Source: Candidatus Dormiibacterota bacterium (GTDB lineage: Bacteria > Chloroflexota > Dormibacteria > UBA8260 > Bog-877). Taken from it: a stretch of DNA of 11,272 nt. The notes under the pieces are model-generated. The model was not told the DNA's origin and searched no databases. It worked only from the letters and a program-made list of their open reading frames with translations. How positions within the stretch are numbered: position 1 is the first letter of the stretch; each line of letters starts with the position of its first letter. Positions 1-6,723 of the stretch are shown in pieces. A program made the translations under genes and the position numbers. Location of the stretch: assembly GCA_003133485.1 (NCBI GenBank), contig PKXR01000059.1, positions 546 to 11,817 on the forward strand, in the 5' to 3' direction.

Positions 1-629
1 AGAATCCGCCGGCGGCTTCCGCCCATGACCGAGACCGCCTGGACGTAATCCCGGACGCGCAGCGAGAGAGTCTCCGCCCTCACTAATCGCGCCGGTACCA
101 ACCACGCCACCAAGCCGATGACGATGATGAGTTCCAAGATCGACGTGCTGAAGATTGCGCCCAGCAGGATCAGTGCGAAGAGGAACGGGAAGGCCAAGAG
201 CGTGTCGACTATCCGCATCATCACCGCGTCCAGCAGTCCCCCGGCCAGCCCGGCGATGGCGCCCCAGATCACCCCGAAGGTCACCGCGATGAGGGCCGCC
301 GCAAAGCCGATTTCCAGTGAACTCTGGCCGCCGAACATAAGGCGGCCGAGGACGTCGTAGCCGACTTCGTCGGTGCCCAACGGATGGGCAAGGCTGGGTG
401 ACTGAGTGGCAATGCTGGGGTTGTTATAGATTTGCTGCGTGTGGTATATCAGCGGGCCCACGAAGCAGAAGAGCACCATGAAAATGATCACGCCCAGACC
501 GACAGCAGCCAAGCGGTTCTGGAAGAAGACGTCTGCGATCATGCGCCAGACCGAACCGGATGCAGCGACTTCTCCCCCTTCGGGGATCACCTCATCGGAC
601 GCCGAAGAGAGCTGGGAGATGAGGCTCAC
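1..629 (-). CDS. dppC: Dipeptide/oligopeptide ABC transporter permease, DppC/OppC type (partial, C-terminus beyond the window)
   Basis: This is an inner-membrane permease subunit of a peptide-type (or nickel-type) ABC importer, partner of the DppB-like protein encoded just upstream. The 209 visible residues start at a GTG, which has AGGTGA seven bases upstream and an in-frame TGA a few codons further up. A polar N-terminus of about 35 residues is followed by the first membrane helix (about 40-62). Next comes the DppC/OppC hallmark HPLGTDEVGYDVLGR (82-96), then helices near 105-128, 140-160 and 164-180. The cytoplasmic EAA loop that contacts the ATPase begins at about residue 195 (DYVQAVSVMGGSRRRI), where the window ends. 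Usual family length is 270-310 residues, so roughly a quarter to a third is missing. The 52-base gap after dppB suggests co-transcription. Substrate cannot be read from the permease; no binding protein or ATPase gene is visible here. Confidence 0.93.
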   Translation of the reverse strand, partial: MSLISQLSSASDEVIPEGGEVAASGSVWRMIADVFFQNRLAAVGLGVIIFMVLFCFVGPLIYHTQQIYNNPSIATQSPSLAHPLGTDEVGYDVLGRLMFGGQSSLEIGFAAALIAVTFGVIWGAIAGLAGGLLDAVMMRIVDTLLAFPFLFALILLGAIFSTSILELIIVIGLVAWLVPARLVRAETLSLRVRDYVQAVSVMGGSRRRI

Positions 630-636
630 GACCAAG

Positions 637-642
637 TCACCT
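637..642 (-). promoter_or_regulatory. Ribosome binding site fixing the GTG start of the DppC-like gene
   Basis: AGGTGA lies on the minus strand seven bases before the GTG at 629. It decides the start: the only other in-frame initiator before the upstream TGA is a TTG two bases after this motif, which is too close. Confidence 0.6.
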
Positions 643-681
643 GTTCAGCCCCGAGGCTTGGCCAGGCCCTCATGGCATGCA

Positions 682-1623
682 CTAGACGTACCTGATCCGG
701 GGATCGACCACCGCGTACAAAACGTCCGCGATGAGGTTCCCCACCACCGTGGCGATAGCTACCACGACGCTTACTCCCAGCAGCACCGGGAAATCGTCTG
801 TCACCGCCGATTGAAAGAACAGCAGTCCCATCCCAGGATAGTTGAAGACCTCTTCGACCACCACTGCACCGCTCAGGATCCCACCTAAGGAAAGGCCGAT
901 CAGCGTGATCACTGGCATCAGCGCATTGCGCACGACGTGGCGGATGAGCACCGCACGGTGGGAGAGTCCTTTGGCCCGAGCAGTCCGGACGTAGTCCTGA
1001 ATGCTCTGCTCTAGGACCGAGCTTCTCATGTACCGGCTGAACAGCGCGACCGTCACTAACGTCAGCGTCGCGACAGGCAGGATCATGCCGTTCAGCTGAG
1101 AAAAAACACTGATCTGATCCTGTGGTGCCTCATAGGGGAGCCAATTAAGGGTCAGGCTGAAGAGACCGATCAGCAAGATGCCGAGCCAAAAGCTCGGCAT
1201 CGAGTAAAAGATGAAGGAGAGGCCGGTGAGGACGTAGTCATCCACCTTGTTGCGTCGCACTGCCATCACCACGCCCAGTGGCACCGCGATGATGATCGCC
1301 AACACCAAAGAACTACCGACCAAGAACATCGTCTTGGGGATGCGTTGCGCCAGGAGGGCGGTAACCGGCTGGTCCAGCTTGTAGGAATAGCCCAGGTTCA
1401 AATGGATGAGGTTGTTCACCCAGATTCCGTACTGGATTGGTAGCGGCTTGTTCAATCCCAACTCGACCGTGAGTTGGTGAACCGCCAACGGCGTCGCTCG
1501 CTGGCCAAGGATTGCTCGCACGGGACTGCCCGGGAGCAGGTGCAGAAGGATGAACGTCACAATGGTCACCCCCAACACCACGATCAGCGACTGGGCGAGG
1601 CGCCGGAGGATGAACCCGATCAC
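682..1623 (-). CDS. dppB: Dipeptide/oligopeptide ABC transporter permease, DppB/OppB type
   Basis: This is an inner-membrane permease subunit that pairs with the DppC-like protein to form the channel of a peptide-type ABC importer. The 313-residue length is normal for the family. The GTG start is chosen because the protein then opens with the typical IGFILRRLAQSL, running into the first helix (about 9-31) and the HLLPGSP motif. No ATG occurs until deep in the protein, and the longer frame upstream is arginine-rich and unlike the family. Further helices lie near 99-122, 132-159, 177-198, 233-259 and 278-302. The EAA loop (about 211-240, YVRTARAKGLSHRAVL) matches the site that docks the ATPase, and the C-terminus DPRIRYV is classic. 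A weak AGAGG precedes the start. The spacer upstream carries hairpins, so the permease genes may be expressed at a different level from the enzymes. Confidence 0.94.
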   Translation of the reverse strand: MIGFILRRLAQSLIVVLGVTIVTFILLHLLPGSPVRAILGQRATPLAVHQLTVELGLNKPLPIQYGIWVNNLIHLNLGYSYKLDQPVTALLAQRIPKTMFLVGSSLVLAIIIAVPLGVVMAVRRNKVDDYVLTGLSFIFYSMPSFWLGILLIGLFSLTLNWLPYEAPQDQISVFSQLNGMILPVATLTLVTVALFSRYMRSSVLEQSIQDYVRTARAKGLSHRAVLIRHVVRNALMPVITLIGLSLGGILSGAVVVEEVFNYPGMGLLFFQSAVTDDFPVLLGVSVVVAIATVVGNLIADVLYAVVDPRIRYV

Positions 1624-1699
1624 GCGCCGCCGCCTCTGATGTCGGGAGGCCCAGCGAGACCGGCCCGCGGGTAATGCGTGCGCCGTGGACGAGCGCTCG

Positions 1700-1731
1700 C
1701 CGGAAGGACGCGAGAAGTCGCGCGCTTCCGG
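1700..1731. repeat. Strong 32-base hairpin (inverted repeat) in the deacylase-dppB spacer
   Basis: Two 14-base arms, 1700-1713 and 1718-1731, pair around a four-base loop. There are seven perfect outer pairs (CCGGAAG with CTTCCGG), one mismatch, one position that forms G-U in the minus-strand RNA, then five perfect inner pairs. A separate perfect ten-base palindrome, CGAGCGCTCG, sits directly beside it at 1690-1699. No T-run follows on the minus strand, so this is not a standard intrinsic terminator. It could stabilise mRNA ends, attenuate transcription, be a REP-like element or bind a protein. The structure is seen directly; its role is inferred. Confidence 0.55.
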
Positions 1732-1773
1732 AGCCCCTGTGCAAAAATCCGCGCTGGTCCCACCTTTGATGGG

Positions 1774-1796
1774 AAAAGTGCAGGCGGGGGCTGCAC
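1774..1796 (-). terminator. Possible weak intrinsic terminator after the deacylase gene
   Basis: Five bases past the deacylase stop, the minus strand reads GTGCAG, a seven-base C-rich loop, then CTGCAC, immediately followed by TTTT. The stem is only six pairs and the U-tract is short, so termination would be partial at best. The position directly after a stop codon and ahead of a 178-base spacer supports a role in lowering read-through into dppB. Confidence 0.4.
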
Positions 1797-1801
1797 GAAG
1801 T

Positions 1802-2773
1802 TCACAAGGTCTCCGGGACTCCAATCCCCAGCAGCGGGTCACCAGACTTGACCGCCAGAGAGGTCACCAAGAAAATCACGACCCCCCCCGCCGTCGCCCG
1901 GAGCTCCATGATTGTCTCCCCGAAAATGGTGCGCAACTCACCTACCGCCTGCCCCTCCGTGACCTGCTCGCCAACCTTCACGGTGGGATGGTACGTGGCC
2001 GACACGTCGGTTCTCATCCAGACCATCCGGTCCATCGGCATTGGCGCGGTTGGGGGCTCCCCCACCGGATCGATCATGCCGAGGTGGGCCATCACGTTCT
2101 GCAATCCCCGCAGGTGGCGCTGCACGGAGGGCTCGTCGCAGATTCCCTGCTGACCGATCTCGGCGATGATCGCTGGAACCCCGAGCAGCGCGCCTGCTGC
2201 GTAGGCGGCTCCGGGCACCGAGAGAGGGTCAACCCCCAAAGTGTGCTCGAAGCCGTACACCGCCGCGAGCTGTCTTGACCTCTCAGCGACTCCCGGGTCC
2301 CCGGCCCGCGTCCAGAGGGTGAATGGGCTAAGAGCCTCGATGAGGTCTCCGCAGTGGGCGTCAACGTAGGCGTCTGACCCGTCGATCAACTCGGAGAGCA
2401 GGAAGGCGGCCACCTGCTCGGCGGGACTTCCATCGCGGTTGCCCGGGAACGATCGATTCAAGTTGCGCCCATCCCGCGGATTGACGTAGATGGATCGCTC
2501 GTAGAAGCCAGGGGTGTTGACCAACAGCACGGCCACCAGCGTCCCTCGCAGCTTGGCGGGGTCGACCCAGCGAGTCAGTCGGGTCACTGCCTCGATAGGA
2601 ACGTACTCCGCGGCGTGCATGCCGCTGGTCACCGCCAGGGTCGGGCCCGGCGCTTTTCCTCGAATTACCACAGCCGGCATCTCCCAGACCGGGTCCAGCC
2701 CGGGAACTACTAGCTGGCCCCGGCGGCGCTCGCCGGGCTCGGCGGTTAGGTTCGCAATCGACTCTCTTCCCAT
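1802..2773 (-). CDS. Succinylglutamate desuccinylase/aspartoacylase-family (M14-like) zinc deacylase
   Basis: This is a predicted zinc-dependent amidohydrolase that removes an acyl group from an N-acyl amino acid or related amide (AstE/AspA, COG3608-like). The start at 2773 gives 323 residues and has an excellent GGAGG seven bases upstream. The metal site is visible as GMHAAEY with H53 and E56, and H140 in VDAHCGD. The family motif NLNRSFPG (104-111) would bind the substrate carboxylate, and E205 in IAEIGQQG is the likely general base. Residues about 250-323 form the lipoyl-like beta domain common in this family (VKVGEQVTEGQAVGEL, then a second half near the C-terminus). There is no signal peptide, so it is probably cytoplasmic. 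It sits between a DUF885 gene and peptide permeases. The true substrate is unknown; N-acyl amino acids, N-acetylated diamines and ectoine-type derivatives are known in the wider family. Confidence 0.88.
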   Translation of the reverse strand: MGRESIANLTAEPGERRRGQLVVPGLDPVWEMPAVVIRGKAPGPTLAVTSGMHAAEYVPIEAVTRLTRWVDPAKLRGTLVAVLLVNTPGFYERSIYVNPRDGRNLNRSFPGNRDGSPAEQVAAFLLSELIDGSDAYVDAHCGDLIEALSPFTLWTRAGDPGVAERSRQLAAVYGFEHTLGVDPLSVPGAAYAAGALLGVPAIIAEIGQQGICDEPSVQRHLRGLQNVMAHLGMIDPVGEPPTAPMPMDRMVWMRTDVSATYHPTVKVGEQVTEGQAVGELRTIFGETIMELRATAGGVVIFLVTSLAVKSGDPLLGIGVPETL

Positions 2774-2780
2774 CTCGCCT

Positions 2781-2785
2781 CCTCC
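2781..2785 (-). promoter_or_regulatory. Ribosome binding site of the deacylase gene
   Basis: GGAGG (within GAGGGAGGAGG on the minus strand) lies seven bases before the ATG at 2773. It is the best ribosome site in the window and argues for this start over the longer in-frame extension that reaches 2842. Confidence 0.7.
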
Positions 2786-2811
2786 CTCGAATCTACCTGA
2801 CGCTCTAGCCG

Positions 2812-2886
2812 GGTCGTGACGTCCGGCACCGGCTTGAGCCACGCCCTGGCGGACCTCTCAATTCCGAATCAGCCGGACCCACGACC
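2812..2886. repeat. Bipartite inverted repeat in the leader of the deacylase gene
   Basis: Within the 114-base spacer, 2812-2817 (GGTCGT) pairs with 2881-2886 (ACGACC), and 2821-2827 (GTCCGGC) pairs with 2872-2878 (GCCGGAC). This gives 13 perfect pairs with a small 3x2 internal loop, closing a loop of about 44 bases. The minus-strand RNA would fold it between the DUF885 stop codon and the deacylase ribosome site. No T-run follows. It may be an operator with two half-sites, an mRNA processing element, or chance in GC-rich DNA. Confidence 0.45.
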
Positions 2887-2887
2887 G

Positions 2888-4591
2888 TCACCCCGGCACC
2901 GATTCTATCCAGCGAAACACGACCCTCTCCAAGACCCCGAGGGGCACCGCGCCGTTGCTCAGAACCGCGCCGTGGAATGACCGGAGGTCGAACCGATCGC
3001 CGAGTCGCGCCTCGGCCAACGCGCGCAGGCGGCGGATTTCCCGACAGCCGACCATGTAGGCGAGCGCCTGTCCCGGCCATGAGATGTAGCGCTGGATCTC
3101 GTTGGTGACGTTCGCCATCGTGGTCGCCGTGTTGTTCCACATGTAATCGATGGCCTGCTGCCGCGACCACCCGAGGTGATGCATCCCGGTGTCGACAACC
3201 AGGCGGCAGGCCCGCAACGCATCAAAGGAGAGCATCCCCACGCGCTGCAGGTCCGAAGTGTAGAGCCCCATCTCGTCCGCCAGCCGCTCGCTATACAGAC
3301 CCCAGCCCTCGATGTACCCGCAGACCTCGGCATCCAGATGCCGTCGAAAAGCCGGCAGCCCAGTGAGCGCCTGGGCCGAGGTGATCTGCAGGTGATGGCC
3401 CGGGCTGCTCTCATGGAACGCCAGCGCCTCGTACTCGTAAACAAAGCGCTGCGTGGGGTTAGTGGTCAACACGCAGTGCGCCCCGGGCCGGGTGCCGGCT
3501 GGGGTCGGGGGACGGTAGTAGGCTAGCGCGGCGTTGTGGGACTCGATGGGGCTGATCTCCTCCACGACACATCCCGGCAAGAGCATCGGCGGAAACCACA
3601 GGTCGCGAGCGGCTTCGGCCCGACTCAGGGCATCGGTTACCACTTTGACGATCTCGACTGTGTTCGAGAATCGGAGCGCCGGGTCGTTGCGCAGCCGCGT
3701 CCGAATCTCGGCTACGTCGCTGGTGCCCAGCACCCGTTCCCCAAGCTCCGCCCACTCCTCCTGCAGATCGGCGATCTTGTCGATCCCGATCTGGTGGATC
3801 TCCGCCGGCGACAGGTCGGTGGTGGTATGCCGGCGGACGGCGTCGCGATAGCCCTCTTGACCGCCGGGGATGAAGCAGATCCCCACCCGATCGTCGTCCC
3901 GGGCCGCCGGGAGCAGCTCCTCCTGCAGCCCGGCCCGCAATCGGCGCATCGCCGGGCGCACCTGGGTCTCAACCAGCTCAGCGATCCCTGCCCTTGACTG
4001 GTCCTCGGCGCCGTGTCGGGGCAGCGCGACATCGACCAGGATGTCGCCGTCGAGCGGTTGGGCCAAGTGCCTATCGAGCTGTTCGACGGCCTGGCGCACG
4101 CCCGAACGGGTGGAGGGTCGGCCCTCGGAGGTGGCCTGGCGGTAGCGGTCGAGCACCGCATCGAAGTAATCGGGGAGACCAGAGAGTCGTTTCAGGTAGC
4201 CATCCAGCGCGGCGGCGTCGCCGAGGGGAGCCGTGGGCACCGCCTGGAAGACCATGCTCTGAGGCGACACATATCCCGCCGCGGAGGCATCCGCCTCCCA
4301 GAGACCGTGCTCCAGATCCGAGCGCGCACCCCAGGCCAGCCGGCCCAGCACGGCGTGGTTGACTCGGTCGGACTCGTTGAGGCTGTCCACCTCGATGGTG
4401 TTCAGTCGCTCTTCGATGCGGGAGAATCGAGCCGCGTTGCGCTCGGCTCCGGCGCGGCTGGGATCCGGGACCTGGTCGTCGAATCCTGGCACTCCCAACA
4501 TGGTCGCGTTGAAGGGATCGGCAGAGTTCATCACCTGGAAAAACTCCTCGCTGAGGTGCGCTAGCAAGCGATCAGGCGGTGGTTCGGTCAC
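2888..4591 (-). CDS. DUF885-family putative zinc metallopeptidase
   Basis: This 567-residue protein belongs to the DUF885 family, a poorly characterised group of gluzincin-like metallopeptidases. The metal-binding motif FHESSPGHHLQ places H393, E394 and H399 in the family HExxPGH pattern. E428 in GYIEGWGLYSE is the likely third ligand. Other family blocks follow: MHHLGWSRQQAIDYM and the WPGQALAYMVG block, where a substrate-pocket role is inferred. Family lengths are commonly 550-620, so it looks complete. No signal peptide is seen, unlike many secreted relatives, which suggests action on imported peptides. The start is GTG, with GGAG nine bases upstream; the next plausible in-frame start would remove conserved-looking N-terminal sequence. 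It follows the M20 gene by 56 bases. The exact substrate is unknown. Confidence 0.88.
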   Translation of the reverse strand: MTEPPPDRLLAHLSEEFFQVMNSADPFNATMLGVPGFDDQVPDPSRAGAERNAARFSRIEERLNTIEVDSLNESDRVNHAVLGRLAWGARSDLEHGLWEADASAAGYVSPQSMVFQAVPTAPLGDAAALDGYLKRLSGLPDYFDAVLDRYRQATSEGRPSTRSGVRQAVEQLDRHLAQPLDGDILVDVALPRHGAEDQSRAGIAELVETQVRPAMRRLRAGLQEELLPAARDDDRVGICFIPGGQEGYRDAVRRHTTTDLSPAEIHQIGIDKIADLQEEWAELGERVLGTSDVAEIRTRLRNDPALRFSNTVEIVKVVTDALSRAEAARDLWFPPMLLPGCVVEEISPIESHNAALAYYRPPTPAGTRPGAHCVLTTNPTQRFVYEYEALAFHESSPGHHLQITSAQALTGLPAFRRHLDAEVCGYIEGWGLYSERLADEMGLYTSDLQRVGMLSFDALRACRLVVDTGMHHLGWSRQQAIDYMWNNTATTMANVTNEIQRYISWPGQALAYMVGCREIRRLRALAEARLGDRFDLRSFHGAVLSNGAVPLGVLERVVFRWIESVPG

Positions 4592-4647
4592 TGCTTCTCA
4601 CTCCAGAATTCAGTGGAAAGCCTCGGGGGTGCCGGGGCGGGGTCGCC

Positions 4648-6015
4648 TCACGAGCTCGCGAGCCGGTGGGGACCACTGCCCAGCAGCCGCCAGAGGTGCT
4701 CCCATGCCCGCATCCCCTCCCGGAGTCGGCGGATGCGCAGGTATTCGTTGGGCGCGTGCAGCCGCTCGTCCGCGGTCGAGAATGAGAAGAAGAGGGTCTT
4801 GGCCCCGAGCACCTCCTCGAAGAGGACGGTGGCCGGCAGGGTGCCGCCGATCTTTGCTAGCAGCACCGGCTGGCCCGGGTAGACATGTTCCAAGGCAGCG
4901 CTGGCGGCCCGTACTGCCGGATGCTCGGGCGAGATGGTGTAAGCGGCGACGGCGACCTCATCCGGATGAACTTGGACTGTGACTCCCCGCGCGGGCTGGG
5001 CCATTACGTGTTCGGTGATCGCCTGCAGCACCTGATCCGGGTCCTGGCCCGGGACCAGCCGGCAGGACACGTGGCCGGTCGCGACGTGAGGGATGACGCT
5101 GTACTTGCCCCCGCCGCTGACGCCGGTGATCTCCAGGGTGGGGCGCTCCCAGAGCCGCTCGAGGGTCGAGTACCCCGGCTCGCCGTGCAGTTCATCGAGT
5201 TGGAGCTGGCTCATGTAGGCCCCATCGTCGAAGGGCACTGCCGCGATCTCCTGGCGGCGGGAAGGGCTGAGTTCGGGGATCCCGTCGTAGAAGCCTGCGA
5301 CCGCCACTGCTCCCTCTTCGGTGTGCAGGCTGGCCAGGATCTGGGCCAGCCCGTGAACCGGGTTGGCGACCGTGCCCCCGTAGCGACCCGAGTGGAGGTC
5401 ACCAGCGGCCCCTTGAACTTCGATGTTCATGGTCACCAGGCCCTTGGAGGCCACCGACACAGAAGGCTCACCTGGCCGCCACATCGCGCCGTCCGCGGAG
5501 ACAACCAAGTCGGCGGCCAGCAGTTGCGCGTGCGTCCTAAGAAAGGCCGGTAAGTGGGGACTTCCGATCTCCTCCTCTCCCTCGAAGACGAACTTCACGT
5601 GGAGCGGAGGCGAGCCCTCCTGGTTCGCAAATGCCTCGGCAACCCGGAGCACGATGTAGACGGGTCCCTTGTCGTCGCTGGCGCCCCTGCCCCGCATGAC
5701 GTCGCCATCCACCGTGAGCTCGAACGGCCCCGTGGTCCACTCTGCCAGATCCCCGGTCGGCTGCACGTCGTAGTGCCCGTAAACCAGGATCGTCGGGGCG
5801 CCGGGTGGACCGGCCAGCTCCGCGAACACGACGGGATTGCCCTGCGTCTCCATAATCCGGGAGTTGGCGAACTTCAGCTGGTCGGCCAACCAAGCGGCCG
5901 CGCGGCGCATGGTTTCCTGTGGAGCGTCCCGGCTGACGCTGGGGATTGCGACGAACTCCGCGAGCTGGCGGATGTAGCCGGCGTCGTCATCGCTAAAAGA
6001 GAGCATGTCCACCAT
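4648..6015 (-). CDS. M20-family metallodipeptidase (carnosinase/PepV-like)
   Basis: This is a predicted di-zinc exopeptidase cleaving dipeptides or N-acyl/N-carbamoyl amino acids in the cytoplasm. All M20 catalytic landmarks are present in order: H81 and D83 in YGHYDVQP, bridging D114 in RGASDDKGP, catalytic E148 and ligand E149 in EGEEEIGS, D175 in VSADGAMW, the dimerisation-domain motif DLHSGRYGG, and H420 in ERLHAPNEY. At 455 residues it matches the dipeptidase branch of the family. The ATG at 6015 lies inside the end of the SDR gene (23-base overlap). A TTG at 6018 and an ATG at 6006 are alternatives, and none has a convincing ribosome site, so translational coupling to the SDR is likely. 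Closest functional relatives by motif are carnosinase-type non-specific dipeptidases. Confidence 0.93.
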   Translation of the reverse strand: MVDMLSFSDDDAGYIRQLAEFVAIPSVSRDAPQETMRRAAAWLADQLKFANSRIMETQGNPVVFAELAGPPGAPTILVYGHYDVQPTGDLAEWTTGPFELTVDGDVMRGRGASDDKGPVYIVLRVAEAFANQEGSPPLHVKFVFEGEEEIGSPHLPAFLRTHAQLLAADLVVSADGAMWRPGEPSVSVASKGLVTMNIEVQGAAGDLHSGRYGGTVANPVHGLAQILASLHTEEGAVAVAGFYDGIPELSPSRRQEIAAVPFDDGAYMSQLQLDELHGEPGYSTLERLWERPTLEITGVSGGGKYSVIPHVATGHVSCRLVPGQDPDQVLQAITEHVMAQPARGVTVQVHPDEVAVAAYTISPEHPAVRAASAALEHVYPGQPVLLAKIGGTLPATVLFEEVLGAKTLFFSFSTADERLHAPNEYLRIRRLREGMRAWEHLWRLLGSGPHRLASS

Positions 6016-6715
6016 CAATTGAGAGGGTCTGGCCGGTCACCCACGCCGACGCGTCGGCGACGAAGAATCGGACCCCGTTGGCGATGTCTTCTGCCTTTCC
6101 CAGGCGGCGCACGGCGATCCCCTCCAGCAGCGCCGCCTGTCCCGCCTCCCCGTATCCCTCCCACTGCTTGATGGAAGTGGGGTTGGAGAGCACGAAGCCC
6201 GGGGCAATGCAGTTCACGGTGATCCCGTACCTGCCCAGCTCGTGCGCCATCTGGCGGGTGAATCCGATCTGTCCCGCCTTGGCGCTGGCATAAGCCTGGA
6301 TTCCGGTGAGGCTGACGCTGCGACCGGCTCCCGAGGAGATGTTCACGATCCGGCCCCACCCCCGCTGCTTCATCCCCGGAACGACTGCCCGCGTGCAGTG
6401 GAAGGTGCCGGTGAGGTTGGCGTCGACGATGGCGTTCCACTCCTCGTCCGAGATCTCCTCGAGCGGATGGTGGATCTGGCCCGCGACTCCGCCGGCGTTG
6501 TTGACCAGCACGTCGACTGTGCCCAGCCCGGCGAAGTAGGCCGTCACGGCCTGCCCGTCGGTGACGTCGACCTCTTCTTTGTCGACGCCGTGGACGGTCA
6601 TCCCGTCAGCCTCAAGAGCGGCGGCGATTGCCTCCCCGATCCCGTGCGCGGTGCCGGTGACCACCGCCACCCGGGCGTAAAGCCCCTCAGCCGGATCGAT
6701 GGCTCGCGATTTCAT
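5993..6715 (-). CDS. Short-chain dehydrogenase/reductase (classical SDR, FabG-like)
   Basis: This 240-residue NAD(P)-dependent oxidoreductase acts on a keto or hydroxy group. The cofactor loop is TGTAHGIG (20-27). NNAGG follows at 72-76, and the active site is N100, S128 (NISSGAG), Y142 and K146 (YASAK). D45, at the end of the second strand (GVDKEE), points to NAD(H) rather than NADP(H). The C-terminus carries the usual WVTGQTLSIDGG. The start at 6715 leaves an eight-base gap after the dipeptidase gene and gives a normal SDR N-terminus; a much longer in-frame extension to 6874 lies inside the upstream gene and is rejected. The ribosome site is weak, consistent with coupling. Substrate is unknown. 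In this cluster it may oxidise a hydroxy acid or alcohol released from the imported compound. Confidence 0.93.
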   Translation of the reverse strand: MKSRAIDPAEGLYARVAVVTGTAHGIGEAIAAALEADGMTVHGVDKEEVDVTDGQAVTAYFAGLGTVDVLVNNAGGVAGQIHHPLEEISDEEWNAIVDANLTGTFHCTRAVVPGMKQRGWGRIVNISSGAGRSVSLTGIQAYASAKAGQIGFTRQMAHELGRYGITVNCIAPGFVLSNPTSIKQWEGYGEAGQAALLEGIAVRRLGKAEDIANGVRFFVADASAWVTGQTLSIDGGHALF

Positions 6716-6723
6716 CCGACGGC

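Noticed and set aside
1624..1842. N-terminal extension of the DppB-like protein to 1842
   Set aside because: The extra 73 residues are unlike any permease, overlap the deacylase end and cross the hairpins; the GTG at 1623 gives the family-typical N-terminus.
2774..2842. Longer start for the deacylase at 2842
   Set aside because: The added residues run through the ribosome site and part of the inverted repeat; the ATG at 2773 has GGAGG at ideal spacing.
2805..3170. 121-codon minus-strand frame overlapping the DUF885 3' end and spacer
   Set aside because: Most of it is an out-of-frame shadow of the DUF885 gene, with no recognisable motif and no ribosome site of note.
118..4982. Many open frames on the plus strand, some over 150 codons
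   Set aside because: They lie opposite recognised minus-strand genes, have low-complexity Arg/Pro/Ser-rich products and no family motifs, as expected in GC-rich DNA.
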